A stretch of DNA of 64,000 bases from Ruminococcus sp. (GCA_017480485.1 JAFVAN010000001.1:1-64000), one strand, 5' to 3'; positions 50,212 to 58,544 are shown, numbered from the stretch's first letter. Made by a program: numbers and translations. The notes: generated by a model from the letters alone, not told the origin.

Positions 50212-50679
50212 TCAGTTGATGAAGATGCTGAACCCGAGGAGGGTGATGGTGGTGATGATGCACGCCGCCAGCATCACGCCGCCCATGATGGCAAGGATGC
50301 TCTTCTTGAAGTCCAGATCAAGCATACTGGCGGCCAGAGTTCCCGTCCAGGCGCCTGTCACGGGCAGTGGGATGCCAACAAAAAGCAGCAGCGCCCAGTA
50401 CATCCCGCGGCCAGCCGAGGCCTTCAGCTTCTCGCCGCCCTTGTGGCCCTTTTTAAGGCACCAGCTAAAGAACCCGCCGATGACGGGCTTGTCGGCGCCC
50501 CACTCCAGCACCTTGCGCGCAAAGAAGAAAATGAATGGCACAGGCACCATGTTCCCCACCATGCAGATGAGGACGGCGATGGGCCACTTGATCTCCAGCC
50601 CAACCCCCACGGGTATGCCCCCGCGGAGCTCAAAGATGGGCACCATGGACAACAGAAATGTGATGATGTACTTTTTCAT
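50212..50679 (-). CDS. COG2426-type small membrane export protein
   Basis: 155 residues, 4-5 membrane helices with FELRGGIPVGVGLEI, NMVPVPFIFFFARKVLEW and GIPLPVTGAWTGTLAA, the marks of the Sm_multidrug_ex family. The annotated export function of the family is weakly established. Monocistronic between two unrelated minus-strand genes. Confidence 0.88.
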   Translation of the reverse strand: MKKYIITFLLSMVPIFELRGGIPVGVGLEIKWPIAVLICMVGNMVPVPFIFFFARKVLEWGADKPVIGGFFSWCLKKGHKGGEKLKASAGRGMYWALLLFVGIPLPVTGAWTGTLAASMLDLDFKKSILAIMGGVMLAACIITTITLLGFSIFIN

Positions 50680-50792
50680 ATTTTTATATCTCCTTAATTG
50701 CTCTGGTTTGATCTATTGGTCTTTCTCCGGGCCTTGCGGTCTCCGGACGGAATGCACTTCGCGAGTAGGTTTAGGGCTTCTGCGCCGAGCTT

Positions 50793-51623
50793 TTACCCCG
50801 CCTGCTGCTTGATCAGGGCCTTCAGCGCGGTTATCTCGTGGCGCTGGCGGTAGGTGGGGTCCTGCTTCGAGGCCGCAAGGGCGTAGTCGATGGCCGTGTC
50901 CACCCTGCCCTCGGCAAGGCTTGTGAGGGAAAGATATATGCTGCAATCGCAGCGCTCGCTGTCGCAGGAGCAGCTGCGCAGGGCCTGCAGAAGGCTGTCC
51001 TCGGCCCTTACATACTCCCCCTTGGAGTACCACAGCACCCCGATGGTGTGCAGCACCGCCATGGGCTTGGGCCGCAGCCTTGCACGGTCAAAATAGCGTT
51101 TAGAGGCCTCGTAGACCCGCCAAGCCGCCTCGGCGTCGCCTATCATAAGATTATTATACACATAGGCGTTGTAATATTCCTCCAGCCCCTCGGGCGAGAG
51201 CAGGTCGGTGTCGATCTGAGAGAGGATGGAAAAGGATCTCTTCACCAGCCCCCCGCTGCTGAGTATGCCCGCAAGCTCCAAGTGCCTTGCGGCCCTTACC
51301 TGCGGCTCAAAGGGTGCCTCGGCCCAGAGCTTCATGCGCTCCGCCAGCTCAAGGTCAACGCCATGCCTTGCGGCCCTTTTCAGGAAGGAGCTGTAGACCA
51401 CGCGGCGATAGGTAAAGATGACCAGCTTGATGAAATTTATCACCACCAGCGTCCAGACCAGACACACCAGCCCCGCGATGAAGTAATACTTTATGCCGTT
51501 AGACTTGCTCCCGAAGTGCCAGTAAAGCACCCCAAAGCAGAAGCTCAGCCAGAAGCTGAAAATAAAGGTACAGGCAGGTCTGTGCACGACCGCCTTAAAG
51601 AAGCTGTAAAGCTTATCGAACAC
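50793..51623 (-). CDS. Two-helix membrane protein with TPR-like domain
   Basis: 276 residues. Hydrophobic helices at ~17-36 and ~46-70, then an alpha-helical cytoplasmic region with TPR-like pairs (ILSSGGLVKRSFSILSQID; LHTIGVLWYSKGEYVRAEDS; SLAEGRVDTAIDYALAASKQ). A cysteine cluster (CSCDSERCDC, ~230-239) is unusual. Likely a scaffold; no specific function recognised. Confidence 0.8.
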   Translation of the reverse strand: MFDKLYSFFKAVVHRPACTFIFSFWLSFCFGVLYWHFGSKSNGIKYYFIAGLVCLVWTLVVINFIKLVIFTYRRVVYSSFLKRAARHGVDLELAERMKLWAEAPFEPQVRAARHLELAGILSSGGLVKRSFSILSQIDTDLLSPEGLEEYYNAYVYNNLMIGDAEAAWRVYEASKRYFDRARLRPKPMAVLHTIGVLWYSKGEYVRAEDSLLQALRSCSCDSERCDCSIYLSLTSLAEGRVDTAIDYALAASKQDPTYRQRHEITALKALIKQQAG

Positions 51624-51702
51624 TCTCCGCCCCTCCTGTCATGTGAATTGCAAATACACTTTAATAATAACATATCTGGCTGAAAATTGCAATAGTTTTT
51701 TT

Positions 51703-51991
51703 AATGCACAATGCACAATGCATGTTTTAATGCACAATGCACAATGCATGTTTTAATGCACAATGCACAATGCACAATGCACAATTAAGGTATCGCCTAT
51801 CGGCGATATTATGCCCATTCGGGCAGGTAGCTTGTGCGGTGCAGCGGCTTTTGTACCTTGAAAGACATTGCGGGTTTGTGTGATCGATGCAACAAAATGA
51901 AATAGTCCGCAAAATATAGGGCGGCCGAATGGCCATCCGTCCGCCGAGCGGACACCATCATTGTGCATTGTGCATTGTGCATTGTGCATTG
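51703..51991. repeat. Heptamer-bounded small element, copy 3
   Basis: Left array of AATGCAC units (51703-51783), interrupted twice by atgtttt to make a 26-bp higher-order repeat. aaggtatcgcctatcggcga follows, then a ~130-nt body, hairpin gtccgccgagcggacacc with atcatt, and a right inverted GTGCATT array (51957-51991). Ends match copy 2; the body differs. It occupies most of the gene-free stretch 51624-52218. Confidence 0.85.
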
Positions 51992-52076
51992 ACCAAACAT
52001 TTTACCCCATGTTCAATTTCTGTTCACAGACATCCTCCCCGAAGGATGATATAATAAGGAAAAGAAACCACCAAGG

Positions 52077-52155
52077 AAAAAGGTATCTGCCCCCGCAGGG
52101 GGAGAATACCTTTTTCCGTAACCTCCCGCGCCGCCGCAGGCGGTCAGGGCATCTC
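52077..52155. repeat. Hairpin (terminator-like) plus gccgccgcaggcgg module
   Basis: aaaaaggtatctgccccc / gggggagaatacctttttc stem at 52077-52115 followed by cgcgccgccgcaggcggtca and gggcatct. The same two-part unit recurs at 57555-57635. No gene ends just before it, so it may be a mobile unit rather than a working terminator. Confidence 0.65.
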
Positions 52156-52218
52156 CAATAAAAGCTGCAATTCCTTCAAGGTCAGCGGCCCGCTAAAGAA
52201 AACCAAGGAGTGATGACG

Positions 52219-52701
52219 ATGAACATGAAAAAGATCGGTATGCAGGTGAGCATCCTTATGAGCCTTACCCTCAGCTTCTGCCTGTCGCTGTCGGGGAATT
52301 TGCTTTCGGGCAAGTTCACTGTCCCCGGCTTCCTCATTAGCTTTGCCGCCAGCACTGTCATAAGCCTTGTGATCGGCCTGCTGGTGCCAATGAAAAGGGT
52401 GGGAGACGCCGCAGTCTCCAAGGCGGGGCTAAAGGAGCACAGCCTTCCCGCCCGCTGCCTCGAGAGCCTTATCTCGGACCTTATCTATACCCCCTTCATC
52501 ACCCTTGTGATGGTCTTTCTGGCCTATAAAAACGCCACCCGCCACGGCGCCGACCTCTCCTTCCTGCCAATGTTCGGCAAGTCCCTGCTTTCAAGCATGG
52601 TCATCGGCTTCGTGCTCATCTTCATCTTCCAGCCCCTGTACGTTAAGCTGGTGCTAAAGCGCAACGGCGTCGGCGGCCCGGAAAGAATGAATAAAGAATA
52701 A
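52219..52701 (+). CDS. Four-helix membrane protein, DUF2798-like
   Basis: 160 residues from the ATG at 52219 (AAGGAG 8 nt before; earlier in-frame starts overlap the ribosome site). Four hydrophobic helices (VSILMSLTLSFCLSLSGNLL; ISFAASTVISLVIGLLV; LIYTPFITLVMVFLAY; VIGFVLIFIFQPLYVKLVL). The helix pattern recalls DUF2798 proteins, whose role is unknown. The C-terminal Met-Asn-Lys-Glu and the stop are encoded within an AATGAAT heptamer array. Confidence 0.8.
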   Translation: MNMKKIGMQVSILMSLTLSFCLSLSGNLLSGKFTVPGFLISFAASTVISLVIGLLVPMKRVGDAAVSKAGLKEHSLPARCLESLISDLIYTPFITLVMVFLAYKNATRHGADLSFLPMFGKSLLSSMVIGFVLIFIFQPLYVKLVLKRNGVGGPERMNKE

Positions 52702-52810
52702 TGAATAATGAATAATTATGGTGTCGCCTTTGGCGACAGTTATGGCCATTCGGCCCGGTAGATAGCGATCGATCCTTCTGCCTCGGCCGAATGGCCATTT
52801 TTGTCCGCGG
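52686..52810. repeat. Heptamer-bounded small element, copy 4
   Basis: Array AATGAAT, AAAGAAT, AATGAAT, AATGAAT (52686-52713), then aattatggtgtcgcctttgg with cgac, a body containing ggccattcggcc and ccgaatggcc, and an end at gttcattaa. Inverted relative to copy 2, with which it shares gtcgccaaaggcgacaccat and aatt. Its heptamer AATGAAT replaces AATGCAC. Confidence 0.75.
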
Positions 52811-52862
52811 ACGTTCATTAACCGCCGCCCATTCCGCATATGTTTGTATAAGAGGTGATGGA

Positions 52863-54515
52863 ATGAAAAAACAGGGCTTTGTCGGCGGGGCCGTCATTCT
52901 GATGGGGATGGTGGTGATAACAAAGGCCATCGGCATGATCTACAAGATACCCCTCACGAACCTGCTGGGCGGCGAGGGGATGGCCTATTATTCGGGGGCC
53001 TTCGCGGTGTTCACACCTGTCTATGCCGTGGCAGTCTCGGGGATAGCCCCCTCGGTGGCGCGGCTCACTGCGGACTGCGTGCTGGCGGGAAGGTATTCCG
53101 ATGCCCTGCGCCTGCGGCGGGTGTCGGGATGGCTGTTCTTCGGGGCCTCTGCCGCTGCTGCGGGAGGGCTGGCGCTGCTGAGTGTGCCGCTATCGGGAAT
53201 GTTCTTCGGCTCCCGCAGCGCTGCCGCGGCGGTGGTGCTCACGGCCCCCGTGCTGGTGCTCTCTGCCGCCGTCTCTGTTGAGCGGGGCTTCTGCGAGGGC
53301 TCGGGAGATATGCTGCCCACCGCCGCCTCGGAGGTCTTGGAGACCATCGTCCGCGCCGCTGCGGGCCTTGCCTTGGCCTATGGCGCAGGCGCCGCCCTGC
53401 TGGCAGAATTCAGGACCCGAGGCACCGTCCTTGGCCAGCCCTGCCTGAGCGCCGATGAGGCCGCCCGCCTTGCCCTGCCCTTCTCGGCGGCGGGGGCTGT
53501 GGCGGGGAATACACTGGCCTCCTGCGCCTCCTTTATTTATATGGAGGTCGCAGCCCGAAGACGAACACGGGGCCTCGCAGCCCTCAGGACAGACCGCGAC
53601 CGCCCCACAAAGCGCCGCCGCACCGTGGCCCGAGAGGTCATGAGCTACGCCGTTCCCGTCTCCCTTGCCGCCGCCATCAGCACCCTCGCGGGCCTCATCG
53701 ACCTTGTGACCGTCAGGCGGGGCATCTCCCTTGCGGCGGGGCACGGGTTCTCCGTGGAGGGCATCAGCCCCAAGCGCCTCCCCGATCTGGTCTACGGCTC
53801 CTACACAGGGGCCGTGCTGATGCTGGCGGGGCTGGTGCCGACCCTCACCGCCATGCTGGGCAAAAGCTCTCTGCCAATGGTCACCGAGGCCGTGAAAAAG
53901 CGGGACAGCGCCCTGCTGCGCCGCCGCCTCGGGGACGTGCTGCTGGCCGGGAACATCATAGCCTGCCCCTGCGCTGCCCTGCTCTGCGCCCTGCCTCGGG
54001 AGACGCTCCTGTTCCTCTTCCCCGGGCGGCAAACGGAGGTATCCCTTTGCGCCCTGCCCTTGGCGGTCTGCGGGGCGGGAGTGCTGTTTTCGGCAGCGGC
54101 TGCGCCCTGCCTCTCGGTGTTGCAGACTTTGGGACACCGCCGAACGCCCATAGCCGCCGCAGCCTGCGGGGCAGCCGCCAAGCTGGCCCTGAACCTGCTG
54201 CTCATCCCCATGCCGAGGCTGAATATCACGGGGGCAGCCATCTCCACAGCGGCCTCTCAGGCCGTGATGTGCGGCATTGCCTTCGGGGCCGTGATGCGGT
54301 CCTCGGGGGGGCTGCCTGACCTTGGCCGGGCGCTTGTGAAGCCCCTTTTTGCAGGCACCCTCTGCGGCGCAGCAGCCCGCACCGCCGCAGACATGGCAGC
54401 AGCCCTGCCCCCAAGGGTGGGCTTTGTGACAGCCGCCGCCGCAGGAGGGGCAGTTTATCTGGCGGCGCTTGCGCTGATGGAGGGGAAAGCCGCCAAGACG
54501 CTGCCTCTTGCATAA
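52863..54515 (+). CDS. SpoVB/MurJ-like polysaccharide flippase
   Basis: 550 residues from the ATG at 52863 (AGAGGTG upstream). About 14 membrane helices of the MOP superfamily, with the opening VITKAIGMIYKIPLTNLLG typical of the SpoVB/YtgP group. It probably flips lipid-linked cell-wall or capsule precursors outward. Composition is very rich in Ala and GC. No terminator hairpin with T-run directly follows; repeat sequence begins right after the stop. Confidence 0.92.
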   Translation: MKKQGFVGGAVILMGMVVITKAIGMIYKIPLTNLLGGEGMAYYSGAFAVFTPVYAVAVSGIAPSVARLTADCVLAGRYSDALRLRRVSGWLFFGASAAAAGGLALLSVPLSGMFFGSRSAAAAVVLTAPVLVLSAAVSVERGFCEGSGDMLPTAASEVLETIVRAAAGLALAYGAGAALLAEFRTRGTVLGQPCLSADEAARLALPFSAAGAVAGNTLASCASFIYMEVAARRRTRGLAALRTDRDRPTKRRRTVAREVMSYAVPVSLAAAISTLAGLIDLVTVRRGISLAAGHGFSVEGISPKRLPDLVYGSYTGAVLMLAGLVPTLTAMLGKSSLPMVTEAVKKRDSALLRRRLGDVLLAGNIIACPCAALLCALPRETLLFLFPGRQTEVSLCALPLAVCGAGVLFSAAAAPCLSVLQTLGHRRTPIAAAACGAAAKLALNLLLIPMPRLNITGAAISTAASQAVMCGIAFGAVMRSSGGLPDLGRALVKPLFAGTLCGAAARTAADMAAALPPRVGFVTAAAAGGAVYLAALALMEGKAAKTLPLA

Positions 54516-54574
54516 TGCAGGAACAGCGAAGCGCTTTCTGTCCGAAGGACACAAAGGCTCGTGCCCCTCCGCTA

Positions 54575-54709
54575 AACCCCTCCGCCCTATCGGGCACCTC
54601 CCCTTTCAGGGGAGGCAAGATGCTTGTTCGACACCTGCTGAGAGGCACCAGCCACATTTTGCCTCCCCTGAAAGGGGAGGTGGCTTGCCGAAGGCAAGAC
54701 GGAGGGGTT
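54575..54709. repeat. Inverted-repeat element E, copy 1
   Basis: Left end aacccctccg then cacctcccctttcaggggag; the right end is the inverse (cctcccctgaaaggggaggt ... cggaggggtt). Terminal inverted repeats of ~45 bp, each with an internal hairpin, enclose ~45 bp. It is MITE-like and has no coding capacity. A single end occurs at 63013-63062. Confidence 0.75.
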
Positions 54710-54760
54710 CCACGGAGGCGGACCAACCGACAGCTTCTCACCTCCCACACCAAAAAAACA

Positions 54761-54789
54761 TTGACAAACCACGCCAAATGCGCTATAAT
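54761..54789 (+). promoter_or_regulatory. Promoter of the epimerase-dtd operon
   Basis: TTGACA, 17 nt, TATAAT, perfect consensus, ~35 nt before the ATG at 54829. Confidence 0.88.
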
Positions 54790-54828
54790 CAATAATGAGT
54801 TATAATGTATTGACGAAAGGATGAGTTT

Positions 54829-55689
54829 ATGCTTATCACACTGAAAAACGACCTGCTGACCGTCAGCGCCGACAGCGCAGGAGCCGAGCTCCACTCCCTC
54901 CGCTTCGACGGCACCGAGTACCTCTGGCAGTGCGGGAGCGCCTGGAAGCGCTATGCGCCCGTGCTCTTCCCCTTTATCTGCTCCCCTAAGGACGGCCTCT
55001 ACAGGGCAGAGGGCAGGGAGTATAAAATGCCCTCTAACCACGGCTTTGCAAGGGATATGACCTTCAAGGCGGGAGAGATCACCGAGAGCTCCATGAGCTT
55101 TGTCCTCAGCTCCGACGAGAGCACAAGGGCCGTATACCCCTATGACTTCGAGTTCACCGTGGCCTATGAGCTCAGCGGCAGCTCCGTCAGGGTCATAAAC
55201 AAGACCCGCAACACGGGAGATAAGACCATGTATTTCTACGTCGGCGGCCACCCCGCCTTCAACTGCCCCCTTGGCACCGACAGCGGCACGTGCTTCGGGG
55301 ACTGGTATGTGAAGTACGAGCGCCCCGAGACCATCGTGCAGGACTTTAATGGCGTGCGCACCATCATCGACGGCACCGACACACTGCCACTGAGCCGCGC
55401 CCTCTTCGATAACGACGTCATCATGAAGGACGCCCCCGAGTCCAAGAGCATCGAGCTCAGATCGGATAAGTGCAGCAGGTTCGTGCGGGTCGATTTCCCC
55501 GAGAGCCGCTGCATCGCAGTGTGGTCCCCCGCAGGGAACGACGAGGCCGCCTTTGTCTGCCTCGAGCCTTGGACAAGCGTTCCCGTCTATGCCGACGATG
55601 AGTTCCCGGACCTCGAGAAAAAGCCCCACGCCATCGCCCTTGACCCAGGCTGCGAGCACGTCTACAGCTATACGATAACGGTGGGATAA
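54829..55689 (+). CDS. Aldose 1-epimerase family protein (GalM-like)
   Basis: 286 residues. Galactose-mutarotase-like beta-sandwich with GAELHSLRFDGTEYLWQ (18-34), the histidine of NHGFARD and of YVGGHPAFNCP, and FVCLEPWTS near 240. It interconverts alpha and beta anomers of hexoses or a sugar-phosphate. First gene of an operon with dtd (1-nt gap). Confidence 0.9.
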   Translation: MLITLKNDLLTVSADSAGAELHSLRFDGTEYLWQCGSAWKRYAPVLFPFICSPKDGLYRAEGREYKMPSNHGFARDMTFKAGEITESSMSFVLSSDESTRAVYPYDFEFTVAYELSGSSVRVINKTRNTGDKTMYFYVGGHPAFNCPLGTDSGTCFGDWYVKYERPETIVQDFNGVRTIIDGTDTLPLSRALFDNDVIMKDAPESKSIELRSDKCSRFVRVDFPESRCIAVWSPAGNDEAAFVCLEPWTSVPVYADDEFPDLEKKPHAIALDPGCEHVYSYTITVG

Positions 55690-55690
55690 A

Positions 55691-56152
55691 ATGAAGGCAG
55701 TGATCCAAAGAGTAACCCGAGCCTCCTGCGAGGTGGAGGGTAAGATAACAGGCAGCATCGGGCAGGGGCTCATGATCCTCCTGGGGGCCGCAGAGGGCGA
55801 CACCGAGCGGGAGTGCGAGAGGCTCGCGGACAAGATCGCAAAGCTGCGCATCTTCGCCGACAGCGAGGGCAAGACAAACCTCTCGGTCTGCGACATAGAC
55901 GGCGGGCTGCTGTGCATCTCACAGTTCACCCTGCTTGCCGACTGCCACAAGGGCAACCGCCCAAGCTTCATCAAGGCCGGACCCCCTGACCGGGCAAAGG
56001 AGCTCTGCGAGCGCTTTATGCAGCTGCTCTCGGAAAAGGCCGCAAGACCCGTGGAGCAGGGGATCTTCGGCGCGGATATGAAAATATCGCTGGTCAACGA
56101 CGGCCCCTTCACCATCGTGCTGGACTGCGTGGACGGCGAGATATTGAGATAA
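55691..56152 (+). CDS. dtd: D-aminoacyl-tRNA deacylase
   Basis: 153 residues. MKAVIQRV start, SQFTLLAD (77-84) and NDGPFTI (136-142) are the two signature loops forming the active site at the dimer interface. It removes D-amino acids and glycine mischarged on tRNA. Full family length. Confidence 0.96.
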   Translation: MKAVIQRVTRASCEVEGKITGSIGQGLMILLGAAEGDTERECERLADKIAKLRIFADSEGKTNLSVCDIDGGLLCISQFTLLADCHKGNRPSFIKAGPPDRAKELCERFMQLLSEKAARPVEQGIFGADMKISLVNDGPFTIVLDCVDGEILR

Positions 56153-56172
56153 AAAAGAACGGAGACTAAGCA

Positions 56173-57546
56173 ATGAACAGAAAGATACTTACCCTTGCGC
56201 TGTGCGCCGCAATGTGCGCCTCTCTTGCAGGCTGCACCCTGCCGGGAGAGAACGCCGACAACCCCGACGACTTCACCCCGGACTATTCCTTCGAGGACGC
56301 CTCTCAGGCCGAGAAGGTGGTGAACTACGAGTGGCTGCTCCAGCCAATGTTCACCTTTGACAACATCATCTCCCCCGATGGCAGCCTCTTCCACACGGAC
56401 AACATCGAGAGCAACGCCTACGTTGACGCCTGCATCTACTCCGAGAACGGCAAGTACGGCTTCATCGACTTCAAGGGCAACACCCTCGTGTTCCCGGATT
56501 ACGACGAGTATTACGTCGAGGAGAACGGCTATCTGGTGCTGGCAAGAGACACCGAGGACGGCCGCGAGTTCTGCACCCTCAACAGCGATATGCAGAGGGA
56601 GGACACCACCTACTTCGACGACTACAAGGACGAGAGCGACGAGACAGTCTACTACTGGTCCGAGGAGGAGCAGAAGCGCTACAAGGCTCTTGAGGACGGC
56701 ACCTGCGAGCCCTTCGAGGAGGACACCACCGTCGTTGTACGTCGGGCCGACATCGAGGAGACAGGCTACGGCGCCTTCATAGCGAAAAACGAGGATACCG
56801 GCGCCTACGCCCTTGCGGCGGCCTCGGGGCTGGTCTGCGATTTTGAATACACCGACTATTACGCCCCCCGCCACAAGGACGGCGGCGAAACAGCCTTCGC
56901 CCTGCAAAAGGACGGCCTCTGGGGCTATATGGACTACGTTGGGAACGTGCTCATCGACTTTGTGTGCAGCCCCGTGCCCAGCGCCTACAGGGCCGTGAGC
57001 GCCGACACCTCCGAGAGGGAGCACCCCTTCCTGTTCTCCGAGGGGCTGGTGCCCGTGCTGATAAACGGCAGCTTCGGCTACTACACCATCGACGGCGACA
57101 TCTTCGCGGCGGTGGGAGATTTCCAGCAGGCAAGGCCCGTGCATAACGGCCGCGCTTGGGTCTGCGCCGACGGTATGTGGGGCGTCATCAAGGTGGGCGA
57201 CATCGTAGAGCGCGAGGTCAAGAAGCCCGACTCCTCCTCGGCTGGCGCATCCAGCGGCGACTCCTGGACAGGCACCACCACTACCACCACCAAGTCCACC
57301 TGGAAGCCCACCGAGACCGAGGCGCCCGCCAAGACGCAGGCTCCCGCCGTCACCACGGCGCCAACCGACACACAGGCCCCCGAGCCAGAACCGGAGCCCG
57401 AACCTGTTCCCGAGCCGGAGCCCGAGCCTGAGCCTGAGCCTCAGCCCGAACCCGAGCCCCAGCCCGAGCCTGAGCCCGTAGTCACCGACCCGCCTGCTCC
57501 CGAGCCCGAGGTCCCCGCCGTTGACCCGGTGCCGGATGGCGAATGA
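56173..57546 (+). CDS. WG-repeat lipoprotein with Pro/Glu-rich tail
   Basis: 457 residues, lipobox LAGC (Cys21). The middle carries WG-type repeats (GKYGFIDFKGN, DGLWGYMDYVGN, NGSFGYYTIDGD, DGMWGVIKVGD). From ~355 a Thr/Pro linker passes into a run of Pro-Glu dipeptides (~400-445), probably a wall-spanning stalk. No catalytic motif. It follows dtd after 20 nt and may be in the same operon. Confidence 0.85.
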   Translation: MNRKILTLALCAAMCASLAGCTLPGENADNPDDFTPDYSFEDASQAEKVVNYEWLLQPMFTFDNIISPDGSLFHTDNIESNAYVDACIYSENGKYGFIDFKGNTLVFPDYDEYYVEENGYLVLARDTEDGREFCTLNSDMQREDTTYFDDYKDESDETVYYWSEEEQKRYKALEDGTCEPFEEDTTVVVRRADIEETGYGAFIAKNEDTGAYALAAASGLVCDFEYTDYYAPRHKDGGETAFALQKDGLWGYMDYVGNVLIDFVCSPVPSAYRAVSADTSEREHPFLFSEGLVPVLINGSFGYYTIDGDIFAAVGDFQQARPVHNGRAWVCADGMWGVIKVGDIVEREVKKPDSSSAGASSGDSWTGTTTTTTKSTWKPTETEAPAKTQAPAVTTAPTDTQAPEPEPEPEPVPEPEPEPEPEPQPEPEPQPEPEPVVTDPPAPEPEVPAVDPVPDGE

Positions 57547-57554
57547 TCTCTATA

Positions 57555-57635
57555 GAAAAAAGATATCCCCCCTCCCCTCAGGGGGGATATCTTTTTTCGT
57601 CCTTCCCGAGCCGCCGCAGGCGGCGAGGGCATCCC
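57555..57635. terminator. Bidirectional terminator plus gccgccgcaggcgg module
   Basis: AAAAAAGATATCCCCCC / GGGGGGATATCTTTTTT stem (57555-57597) between convergent genes, followed by gagccgccgcaggcggcgag and ggcatccc, as at 52077-52155. Confidence 0.85.
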
Positions 57636-57685
57636 TTATCAACAAGAATAAAAATGAGCGCCTGTCCGTTTTTTCGGACTTGCGC

Positions 57686-57907
57686 TCATTTTTCTTCGTT
57701 TGGCTCCCGCACATTGGTGCGGCCCAGAATGTAGTCGGTGGACACACCGTAGAAGTCGGCAAGAATGAGGAGGTGTTCGACGGGGATGGTGCGTATCCCT
57801 CTTTCGTATCTCGAATAAACAGTCTGACTGGTAAACAGCAGCGCCGCGACCTGGCTTTGGTTCATATCCTTATCCTCCCGCAGATCTCTTAGCCTTTGAA
57901 AATACAC
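57686..57907 (-). CDS. Small XRE-family repressor
   Basis: 73 residues from a GTG at 57907 with GGGAGG 8 nt upstream. The whole protein is a Cro/CI helix-turn-helix (DMNQSQVAALLFTSQTVYSR, then VSTDYILGR). Divergent from the membrane protein at 58065, with a 7+7 palindrome between them covering that gene's -35. Likely represses it and perhaps itself. Confidence 0.88.
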   Translation of the reverse strand: MYFQRLRDLREDKDMNQSQVAALLFTSQTVYSRYERGIRTIPVEHLLILADFYGVSTDYILGRTNVREPNEEK

Positions 57908-57950
57908 AAATATCCCTCCCTATTTTTGTTATGTCCTACAAATTAGATTT

Positions 57951-57968
57951 TAGTACCTTTTGGTACTA
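57951..57968. promoter_or_regulatory. Operator palindrome between divergent genes
   Basis: TAGTACC TTTT GGTACTA, a perfect inverted repeat immediately before the -35 of the rightward promoter and ~45 nt from the leftward GTG. Confidence 0.7.
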
Positions 57969-57997
57969 TTGACTATACTATACTTTTGTGGTATAAT
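57969..57997 (+). promoter_or_regulatory. Promoter of the lipocalin-like membrane protein
   Basis: TTGACT, 17 nt, TATAAT, abutting the operator palindrome. Confidence 0.82.
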
Positions 57998-58064
57998 GCA
58001 ATTATTAGGACCATACGGTCTTAGAAATGACTCAGAAAACAAGGATGATATGGAGGGCTTGATT

Positions 58065-58469
58065 ATGGAGTGGGTCAAGAAAAACAAAGAAATTATAATA
58101 GGAATAGTATTCGCCTTGGTTTTAATAACCATCGTCCTCGTAATGCTATTAAACACAGAGGAACGAAAGCTGATAGGCACCTGGGATTGCACGGCAATAG
58201 AGCGAAAGAATGACTACAAGGAGCTTGAGAAAGGAAAGATCAAATTTGTTTTTGAGGATGATAATAAAATAAAGGTCATTGAAGACGGTGAGATCGAACA
58301 CAGCGAATTTAAGGTAAAGGATGGCAAGCTTATAATTACGACATCCGACTTCAGTCACTACAAGGAAGATAAATACAAAATCGATAAGCTTAAAAAAAAC
58401 AAGCTTGTTATCACGGAGGCCGAGGGCGATAACCCTCGCACAATCTACTTCAAAAAATCCGACGACTAA
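58065..58469 (+). CDS. Single-helix membrane protein with lipocalin-like outer domain
   Basis: 134 residues from the ATG at 58065 (GGAGG 9 nt before; an earlier in-frame start lies inside the promoter). Lysine-rich start (MEWVKKNKEI), one membrane helix (~10-31), then a beta-rich Lys/Asp/Glu domain opening LIGTWDCTAIERKNDY, as in lipocalin-like DUFs. The gene is clearly AT-richer than its neighbours, suggesting acquisition with its divergent regulator. Function unknown. Confidence 0.8.
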   Translation: MEWVKKNKEIIIGIVFALVLITIVLVMLLNTEERKLIGTWDCTAIERKNDYKELEKGKIKFVFEDDNKIKVIEDGEIEHSEFKVKDGKLIITTSDFSHYKEDKYKIDKLKKNKLVITEAEGDNPRTIYFKKSDD

Positions 58470-58498
58470 TTGACAACTCCCCCGATCTATGCTATAAT
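58470..58498 (+). promoter_or_regulatory. pth-mfd promoter
   Basis: TTGACA, 17 nt, TATAAT with TGC ahead of the -10. The first T of the -35 directly follows the preceding stop codon. Confidence 0.85.
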
Positions 58499-58520
58499 AA
58501 AACCAAACAGAAAACCACAC

Positions 58521-58544
58521 ACCCCGTCTTGGCAAAAGACGGGG
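58521..58544 (+). promoter_or_regulatory. Leader hairpin of pth
   Basis: CCCCGTCTT ggcaa AAGACGGGG, a 9-bp stem ~20 nt into the transcript, followed by ttattg. It could stabilise the mRNA or act as a weak attenuator; the T-run is too short for a standard terminator. Confidence 0.55.

Noticed and set aside
51703..51991. CRISPR array
   Set aside because: Repeat period is 7 bp with no spacers, arrays are inverted at the two ends and no cas genes are present. The 45-bp tandem at 74-190 also lacks spacers.
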